DNA of 64,000 bases. Origin: Avena insularis. Its lineage: Eukaryota; Streptophyta; Magnoliopsida; Poales; Poaceae. The position numbers and the translations under genes are program-made. The notes beneath the pieces were generated by a model, which did not search any database, was not told the origin of the DNA, and was given only the letters and a program-made list of their open reading frames with translations. This document shows positions 57,071 to 64,000 of this stretch, in pieces. The stretch spans positions 1,402,539 through 1,466,538 of the forward strand of contig JAJUPC010000035.1 in assembly GCA_023614405.1 (NCBI GenBank), read 5' to 3'. Position 1 is the first letter of the stretch; each line of letters begins with the position of its first letter.

Positions 57071-58139
57071 ACGACATGCGGATTGCTAACCTCTTCTCCC
57101 CCTCCTCTAACAACCAAAATTATGGTCGTGCCATCGTGTAGGTTAAGCTCACCTCCTTGGATTCCCATCTCAACAACACGCTCCACGCTCGTCTCCATCT
57201 CCTCTAGAGCACGCCAAAATTATGACCGTTCCATCAAGTATTGGGAGCAGAGTCAGCGTATCGTCCCATCAACTTTGCCTTGTCTTCATCAACGATGTTT
57301 GATCCTCGCATCGTCTTCGTCAACAACATTAATTATCTCCCTTGGTCCGCTCATCTACCACATTTAATCTCTGATCGTTACCTTCCTATTTATTCTCTCC
57401 CCTTCCCCATGATCACAGAGCACCAAACCATCTCCAATCCCCCATTACAATCAAACATCTCGGTCCCTGTGATTATACGAGGCATCCATGGCCAGCTTCA
57501 ACCTGCCGCCCGTCGTTCCGGAGAGCATTGAAACCGACCTCGACCTAAAGGAGGACAATGCCTCATGGATTTGGGTATTGTACCCAAGGAGGATGCTGGT
57601 GGATCTAGTGTCGTCCTCCTAGACGTCTAAGGTCGCCGCCATGATACGCATTACGGCCTCTCCAACATGGACGAGACACTAACAGTCATGTTCGTCAACT
57701 TCAAGGACGTTTGTATCCTCTGCGGCCATGTCTACCACTATGGCTGCGATCTAGTGGTCTGCACCCACGCCAACATGCTCACCAACTACTAGGACCAGTT
57801 CCCAATAGTTGAAACTTCATCCAGCGGGTCCTCCCGGAGCTGTCGATGGTTGTGGTTGTGCCGCCAAATTATTCGGGGTTGTAGGTCCACGAATGTGGCA
57901 TTGATGCTGGTGGATAACAAGTTGTCATTTGGCGCCAAAAGGAAGTAGGTGCTATGAGGCACCGCAGAAGTTGCGACAGTATGGGCCTGGACCTCTGAGA
58001 GTTCAGCAAGAAGTCCTATATATGTAAACTCGTACATTATTATCTTAAGGAACCCTAATCTTAATGCTTGAATAAAGTTCCTGTTCATGGTTACACCTCA
58101 TAAAAAAACTTAGCGAACACTTATCTTATGTATTGAATG
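57071..58139 (+). pseudogene. unrecognised gene-like segment with short broken frames
   Basis: Rich in CTC/CAAC codon-like repeats and with codon-like composition, but only short frames. One reads MASFNLPPVVPESIETDLDL and on to SWIWVLYPRRMLVDLVSSS (57488-57622). Another reads MDETLTVMFVNFKDVCILCG and HVYHYGCDLVVCTHANMLTNY (57667-57792), with a C-x2-C and C/H pattern. I do not recognise a family. The even spacing and coding look suggest a decayed host gene or gene fragment rather than a transposon. No promoter or splice pattern could be fixed. Confidence 0.3.
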
Positions 58140-58268
58140 GCCTCTTTGGATTGAAAGATTTTACAGAAACACGCGAACTATGTTTTTCATTTGCTGACGA
58201 ATTTCTATCAGTTTCAGAACCTGGAAAGGCAAACAAACCTAAAACTTGGCTATTCTATCCAAAGAGGC
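58140..58268. mobile_element. small MITE, 129 bp
   Basis: Terminal inverted repeats GCCTCTTTGGATTGAA / GCCTCTTTGGATAGAA, one mismatch in 16. The flanks TATTGAAT and TATTAAGC agree only partly, so the superfamily (hAT or other) stays open. No coding capacity. Confidence 0.6.
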
Positions 58269-59117
58269 TATTAAGCTACCGTACGTAGAATAAATTTAGG
58301 CTCAAGTGACCTTAATCAGATATGTGCTCTTCTACATCTTCGCCATCCATGATGTCCTCCGTCACGCTCACCTCCTCGTGTCAAAACCGATACCGACGTT
58401 CTCGGAAGCGTTCCTCCTCCTCATGAATTCTTCATGGCTCTCCGCATCGATAATGGTGGTGGTCGTACGCCCAGGCACTACCTAGAAGCACCGCCTTCCT
58501 TCGGGGTTGCACAGATCCGGGTGGACTCTCACGGTGAGCTCCACACATGAAAGCTCGCCTTCCGCTCCTTCTTTAACCACTTTATCCAAGATGCGCTCGT
58601 CGCCAGTATCGTGCCATTGCCCTCTTCCACTTTGGTAGTAGCGTCAATGATCCTCGATCTTCCTCGACAACATATTGGCGCGCAAGAGCGACATGACGAG
58701 CACACCGGCGTAGCTGAGCTTGAAGTCGGTCCTGAGCCTCGCACGTGGCGACATGAGTATGTCATAGTGGGCGAACATCTCAGACTTGTAGAAGCTAAGA
58801 TTGGGCCTCTCCATGGCGAGACGCCGTGCCTTTGGGTATGATTCGACGCCTTGCCGACGCGAGATGCAAGGAAGGAAAGAGATTTGAGATTTGGTCACAT
58901 GGTCACGGGGATAAGGTCAAGGAGGTAGGCCTACTGAGTTGCGAAAAGCCAATCGGGTCACGTAACAGCCTACTCGTGAATCACTCTTACAAAGGTCGAT
59001 CCTTATCGTCCATGCTTCTCGATCCAATGGCGCATAACAATGGGGGACGAACCAACCAGCCCTCACGATGGGTTCTAGAAGACCCGATCTGATGGCTACC
59101 ATTGGGCGCTAGGGTTA
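58269..59117 (-). pseudogene. unrecognised coding-like remnant, minus strand
   Basis: On the minus strand a frame at 58898-58644 reads MERPNLSFYKSEMFAHYDIL, MSPRARLRTDFKLSYAGVLV and MLSRKIEDH. A second frame continues toward 58529 (WIKWLKKERKASFHVW), and further coding-like GC-rich sequence extends to about 58330. Frames are short and overlap chance + strand frames. No family recognised; possibly one decayed gene. Confidence 0.25.
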
Positions 59118-59402
59118 TGTAACACCCCGTCCACTGGGCTCGGGGGGTGTCACTCCTGGCAGCTTAATAGGATATCCAGACTGGCCCCACAAACCATAAC
59201 TAGTCTTTTCTATGCACTTTGTCCTCACTCGTGCGCACCCGGTACCCAATTTCCGGTCGGTCATCCGTCCTAGAATTGCTCTAGGCCAAACATGCTTAAC
59301 TTTAGAGTCCTTTTCGAATGATCTTCCGGAAAAGAAGTTGCAAGTTATTGGTATGAGTATCTTATCAATCCTATTAAGCCATGTGCTTATATTTCACATA
59401 CA
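59118..59402 (-). repeat. TRIM-like element, left (3') LTR
   Basis: 285 bp, TGTAACACCCC to ACATACA; contains GGATATCCAGA and GTCCTCACTCGT blocks shared with the right LTR. Confidence 0.6.
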
Positions 59403-59463
59403 CCCACCCTTTAGAAGATCGATGCCCTCATCAATAAAGCACACCACATGAACGTTCCCTCTT

Positions 59464-59670
59464 GGCACGCGTATGTGCGTCCAGTGTCGGCACATGTGCC
59501 ATGTAGTGTCCACTCCGGGCCAGACACGCCATGCCCCACATGTCCCACCACTGACCCGCACACACCCGGCACGCATATGTGCATCTACTGCCGACACATG
59601 TGCCATGTCGTGTCCACTCTGGGCCACACGCATCATGCTCCATATGTCCCGCCATCGACCACTTTAACAC
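59464..59670. repeat. 114-bp tandem repeat inside the TRIM-like element
   Basis: Two units, 59464-59577 and 59578-about 59670, each with GGCACGC-TATGTGC, GACACATGTGCCATG and GTGTCCACTC blocks. Open frames on both strands here result from the repeat and are not genes. Confidence 0.8.
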
Positions 59671-59688
59671 CCGCTAACCACAATGATC

Positions 59689-59700
59689 GGCTCGATACCA
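59689..59700 (-). other. primer binding site-like motif of TRIM-like element
   Basis: TGGTATCGAGCC on the minus strand, similar to the initiator Met site of the larger elements, 1 bp from the right LTR. Confidence 0.55.
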
Positions 59701-59701
59701 T

Positions 59702-59975
59702 TGTAACACCCCATCCACTAGGCCCTGGGGTGTCACTCCCCGACTTAATAGGATATCCAGATCGCCCCACAAACCAACACTAGTCTTTTTTCACAAGACT
59801 TTGTCCTCACTCGTACTTTGCCAGATCCACTTCGGCCACCACCCATCCTAGAATTTTTCTAGGCCAAGCACGCTTAACCTTAGGAGTTCTTTTGAATGAG
59901 CTTCCTAAAAGAAGTTGCAACTTGTTGGTATGAGTATCATATCAATCATATTAAATCATGTGTTTGTATCTCAAG
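59702..59975 (-). repeat. TRIM-like element, right (5') LTR
   Basis: TGTAACACCCCATCC; matches the left LTR through ATCAATC-TATTAA-CATGTG near 59960, then becomes uncertain. Confidence 0.55.
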
Positions 59976-60115
59976 TTACGATCCAATCGACATTATGCGT
60001 TAGGGTTAGGCAAGTTTTACGTGAGGTTTTGAGCTAGTCAACAAGGTTTATCTTGGGTTTGACCAGATTTGAAATAATCATAAGTCTTTCAAAAAACTTT
60101 ATTAAAAGTAGTGGA

Positions 60116-60519
60116 AATGGCCATAGGATGCGTGAAAATTGCCTCGCAGCCTTGAGTGCGCCAAAATCTTGCACCTCCTTTGGAAGAACACCGCTTGTCG
60201 TGTTCAAAAAATGTAAAGTCAAGATTTCTTCAAAACCAAGAAATATCTAGTTGGAGTAGTTCTTGGAATGCCGAGAGGGAGCTGAGTGTTGGGTTTGGGC
60301 TCAATCCATGGAGTGGTGCAATGTTCTGGCCAGTGAGGGGGGTCTAGGGTTGAAAGCCAAGTTAACTCCTACACGATAGCCACCCGGGTGGTGCCTTGGG
60401 TGCCAAAAGTCCCTGTATGTATTGCTTATGATTTTTTGGGTAGTGGGTCACATATAAGGGCTCCACGAGATGTTTCACATTTTATGATTGTTTTGAATTT
60501 TTTGGTATTGTTCAAAAAT
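60116..60519. repeat. 625-bp-spaced direct repeat, copy 1
   Basis: Begins AATGGCCATA and contains TGGAGTGGTGCAATGTTC, GGTGGTGCCTTGGGTGCC and CACATATAAGGGCTCCACGA, all found again in copy 2 in the same order. Clearly diverged. No coding capacity; two short frames (60034-60347) are chance. Confidence 0.8.
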
Positions 60520-60740
60520 GGGCAAACTCAATGGCTACCGCAACAATGCAAGGGTTAGTGCAATCTTGGACCTAGGCATGTATCCATCCTAGGTACCTAT
60601 GGGGCACCCCAAACCATTTTTTCCTGAAAATTGAGAGTGTCTTATAGGGTACCCACAGCTAGAAACCGCCATTACCGAAGTCGTAACTCAAGAAAATACA
60701 AGATATGCTTGCACCATGAGATAAATATCGACCTCCCGGG

Positions 60741-61124
60741 AATGGCCATACATCATGATGTATAATCCGTCAAAATTGTCTTGGGGCCTTGGGCGCGCCC
60801 AAACCTTACACCTACTTTGGAAAAACACCGGTTTTTGGGTTCAAAAAAATGGAAAGTCAAGATTTCTTCAAATAACTAAGAGATAGGGAGCTAAGTGTTG
60901 GGTTGGGATCAACCCATGGAGTGGTGCAATGTTCGGGAAGTGAGGGGTCTAGGGGTTGAAAACCAAGTTAATCTCCCACTGAGCAGCCACCGGGTGGTGC
61001 CTTGGGTGCCAAAAGTTCTGGTATGTCTTACTTGTTATTTTTTGTGGGTAGTGAGTCACATATAAGGGCTCCACGAGCCATTTTCACATTTTTTTATTTT
61101 TTATTTTTTGTACTATTCAAAAAA
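60741..61124. repeat. 625-bp-spaced direct repeat, copy 2
   Basis: Second copy of 60116-60519, ending in a T-rich run and CTATTCAAAAAA. The 220 bp between the copies (60520-60740) has no recognisable feature, so the unit could be a 625-bp satellite or a broken transposon. Confidence 0.8.
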
Positions 61125-61701
61125 CTTCGTGCACGAGACGATTGGGAAGGGGGTCGGGGTCTGGATCATGAATCTGAGTAGAGGAGGCCGCTACCTCCCA
61201 TCTGCTCCACTGTGTTGCCCGCTGGCTCTCATGCACACCCAGCCACACGCAGACGCCACGACGGCATCACCATCAGATGGAGTAGATCCTTGCACATCGC
61301 TTGAGATGGACAGCTGGTTGATAATGATGTGATCCTCCCATGGTGGACCTCTCGAGGATACCATCGCCTCACCTTGCCATCTTGTCAGCCAGCCGAATGG
61401 GAGAAATCATGTCAGCGGCTAGGGTTTTGAATAGGGAAGTAATGGAGGAGTCCGCGCGATCTCACTGTGGTAGGTGGCGGCTAGAGTAGGCCAGATCAAA
61501 GAGAGAAGAAGTGGTGAGGAGGTTGAGATAGAGGAGAGCAAACCCTAGGCACAACTAAAGAACACGCCTTGCCACCACGCGACCTCTAGGTTTGAAACGA
61601 CGCAACACCACGTACCCACCCTCACCGATGAGCTGGCAGCAAGACGATACCCTCAAATCAGTGATGGAAGCCGAGACCAGGTGTCAATCGCAGTAGAAAC
61701 G
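61125..61701. other. unassigned GC-richer DNA
   Basis: No supported gene. The composition (CCTCCC, GATGGAG, CGACC words) resembles grass gene starts or GC-rich LTR parts; the 74-codon frame at 61108-61332 has no recognisable domain. Confidence 0.4.
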
Positions 61702-63356
61702 TGATGCGTGTAAAATGCATACATGAACTTTGTAGTTTTTAACATGTTTACCCACATATTTGCATCATATATAATGTTTTATCAATGTTTTACATTGATT
61801 TTGGGGATTTACCAATGATCCCTTTATTTTGGCTATAACCCGACAGGCGTAAACCGTGTTTTCAATGTTTTTGATGTTTCAGACCTATAAGTCAAATGGA
61901 CTGGACTTTTGGGAATGCCAATATTTATCCACGAAGCATCTCGAGCACAAGAACCTCACTGGATGGCTAGGAGGCCCAGTGAGCCTAGGTTATGCTACCA
62001 ACCTAGGTGGGTGCGCCACCTACCTTGTTTTCTCCTCATTATATGATCGCCTTGATTCTTCGCCAGTAGTTCTCTTGACCTAAAACCCTATAAGGATCCC
62101 TCTAGGATTCCTCGATACATAGCACATCGTAAACGAAAACCCCACCAAACATAGTCGATCCAGAAAGATTGGAGGGGAAACTCCACCTGAGCCACCTCCA
62201 TGGAGATCTCCACCCTCTCCAACATCTCGTGCATCATCACCATCATGAAGAGAGAGTAGTCCACATTGGGCTAAGGGTTTGTGGCGATCCCCATCTATTT
62301 CTCTCTTGTTCTTCATAGATCTAGTACCATATGAGCTCCCTACATGATTATGGTCATATATGTAATTCCTATGTGGTGGATCTTTTGTTCTATGATTTTA
62401 TATTTGATATTGGAATCTATTTTGTGTATGATGTATTGATAGATGCATGTCATGTACCCGTTCTTAGTTGCTTCTTTTGATCCAACTTGTATGCAAGAAC
62501 TTGTATGGGGAGAAGTGTGTATTGATGGTAGCATGGTGGTAGTAATTGAATTGTGGCAAACAATATTCAAGATCTACTTTGGTTTTTACCTTTGTGTTGT
62601 TGCCTCACTAGGGATAAAGTGAAATTATGTGCTAGTTATCATGTGACAAAGGTGATAATCTTGTTAGATCAAGGTAGCATATTTGTATTTCAAACACAAT
62701 GTTATATTAATTAAAGTTATACTCTGATTTGTTCTTAATTCAAGATTGCATGGAGTTTCCCTATCTTGAGGAGTATAAGAGAGATGTGTTTCATATCTAT
62801 GTTAGAACATGATGCCCATATGAATGCTTATCAAACACATATAGAAGTTCCATGAATATTTATCATTGATGAATTGTTTTATGATCACTACAACTTGAGA
62901 AGAGAGTAGACAAGTGAACCCGTGAACCCTAGTCCAATTTTAATCAAAAGAAACACCTTCCATTGAATCTACTACCTTTTATATTTTCTGTAATTTATTA
63001 TTTGGAAAATACAAAATACTTTCCCTACTTGCAATTAGTCATAAAACCCCAAAACGACTATGCTATATCTTCTTCCATATCATCTAGTTTGCATTAATTT
63101 ACTTTATTTATATTTTATTTCATATTACTAATACGTAAACCTTGTGCTTGAAAAACCACTTGGTGGAGTTGGGGACACAAGACAACGTTATTTACTTTAC
63201 AAATTTGCTTGAAGAGGAGAAGACAAATACACTTCCACAACCACCCTTAAGAGTTCGATATAAACCCCTCGAGTCACCCTTGTGGGGAAAAAAAATCTTG
63301 CTACAACACTGCACTTCGAGTCCCAACAAAACGGCAGTACGCAATTGTTTCCATCA
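61702..63356 (+). repeat. solo LTR of a Gypsy-type element, about 1.65 kb
   Basis: Starts TGATGCGTGTAAAATGC and ends TTTCCATCA. The 3' part has GGGGACACAAGACAACG and a CACTTCGAGTCCCAACA segment, both familiar from the 3' ends of Triticeae Gypsy LTRs (from memory). Neither a primer site nor internal sequence follows, so this is a single LTR left by recombination. The flanks AAACG (left) and ACGGG or CAACG (right) give no exact target duplication. Confidence 0.55.
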
Positions 63357-64000
63357 ACGGGCAACAGCTTGGATGACTAGGATCGCTTAATCTGGCTTGA
63401 TCGGACAACAAGGACCACCTATGCGGAGAGAGGCTCGCTGAGGATGGCTAGGATCGACTTGGAACCTCAATCCGATGGTTGGGACCTCAAGTGGCCTCTA
63501 AGATCTCTATTTGGGGGGGGGGGGGGGGTTACAATATATTCTTTATATACCATAATAGGTCATAACGTGAAACAGCACCGCCGCGGGTGATTTTCTCCCG
63601 CTTTCAGATATTCGTTGTCTCCTAAGCAAGGTGTCCGGATCCAATGGTAGAACATAGAAGACAAAGTCTCAGTATAGGTACGGAATTTCCAAAAATGCCG
63701 TCAGCCCGTATCGTAGAGAGAGTAGATTGTATTTGTATGCTTGGGGTCAAACCTCAAAGGATGCTCTAGCTCGCCTATGGTGGGATCCGTGGGATGTTGA
63801 TGCAGCATGACGCTTGCATGATGTAGAGATGCAAGTTTGGAACCATCTATTGTATGTCTAGTTCAAAACAAATGAACTAGTTTTCTTCTCAAAAAGGTTG
63901 TGGATTTATGAAAGTTTAGTTCATTTTATTGTACTAAAAGAGGGTAGAAGGTACCCAAAGGTTACCCATTTGCATCCTTATTGTATGAAGAAAGATGAGT
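63357..64000. other. unassigned sequence to window end
   Basis: No supported gene. Contains a run of 16 G at 63513-63528 and a short palindrome CTAGTTCA-AAACAAA-TGAACTAG at about 63859-63881. May be host DNA or the edge of another repeat. Confidence 0.4.
63513..63528 (+). repeat. poly(G) run of 16
   Basis: A homopolymer run; its true length cannot be trusted from a single assembled sequence. Confidence 0.7.

Larger units (their letters stand above)
59118..59975 (-). mobile_element. small TRIM-like LTR element
   Basis: Direct terminal repeats of about 280 bp (59118-59402 and 59702-about 59975), both starting TGTAACACCCC, around a 299-bp interior. A primer site-like TGGTATCGAGCC (minus strand, 59689-59700) adjoins the right repeat, and a purine run (AAAGGGTGGG on the minus strand, near 59403-59412) adjoins the left one, the arrangement of a minus-strand LTR retrotransposon without coding capacity. 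The right end and a target duplication are not clear. Confidence 0.6.

Noticed and set aside
59394..59783. Overlapping frames on both strands near 59.5 kb
   Set aside because: Produced by the 114-bp tandem repeat.
60004..60008. GGTTA as right target duplication of the TRIM-like element (left copy 59113-59117)
   Set aside because: The sequence before it does not end like an LTR (no CA) and the homology ends earlier; probably chance.
63513..63528. Poly(G) run as a G-quadruplex or functional signal
   Set aside because: A single homopolymer run of uncertain length; may be a sequencing or assembly effect.
1..64000. CRISPR arrays, bacterial operons, phage or novel defence system
   Set aside because: No short regularly spaced repeats, ribosome-binding-site-led gene clusters or phage genes; all long coding frames are retrotransposon proteins.

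Overview
This window is intergenic DNA from a large, repeat-rich grass genome. I see almost no host coding sequence and no rRNA, tRNA, CRISPR or prokaryotic feature. A Triticeae source (wheat, Aegilops, barley or rye type) is likely. The Copia LTRs begin with a TGAAGGGAATATG-type end and end next to an initiator-Met primer site, as in the BARE/WIS/Angela group as I remember it. Ty3/Gypsy elements with a C-terminal chromodomain (Tekay/Del-like) make up most of the rest. Family names are from memory and are not backed by a search.

The layout is a nest of retrotransposons up to three levels deep. Element D, an old Copia on the + strand, is the host. Its 5' LTR starts before position 1 and ends at 14137, and its 3' LTR starts at 25565. 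D was hit by a SINE-like insert (about 14797-14935), a 427-bp Stowaway-like MITE (16105-16531), a non-autonomous Gypsy with Athila-type primer site (F, 17113-23354), a 12.7-kb chromodomain Gypsy inside its 5' LTR (A, 1381-14104, minus strand), and a second Gypsy inside its 3' LTR (E, 26688-56893, minus strand). E is a gag-only element with 4,261-bp LTRs. It was itself hit by a third chromodomain Gypsy (B, 30997-42642, minus strand) and by a Copia (C, 44094-52357, minus strand). Exact 5-bp target duplications support E (GTGGA), B (GAGAG) and C (AATCT); A has AAAAC/AAAAT.

From about 57070 to 64000 lies a different mosaic: short broken open frames of unknown origin, a 129-bp MITE, a small TRIM-like LTR element with an internal 114-bp tandem repeat, a pair of direct repeats 625 bp apart, and a 1.65-kb solo LTR.

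None of the elements can move by itself. The gag-pol frame of A has eight nonsense codons but no frameshift. B has two frameshifts, several stops and a lost integrase catalytic glutamate. C is broken into several frames, although its reverse transcriptase block is open. E has no pol. The most interesting signals are these. (1) A has an accessory coding region upstream of gag, whose parts are separated by intron-like gaps that would splice in phase 0 into the next ATG. (2) B has a rearranged leader with an apparently inverted piece of the same accessory region and a duplicated LTR/primer-site junction. (3) A LINE 3' fragment with a perfect 12-bp target duplication is carried in both LTRs of E. 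(4) The GC-rich part of the two B LTRs differs far more than the rest of the LTRs.
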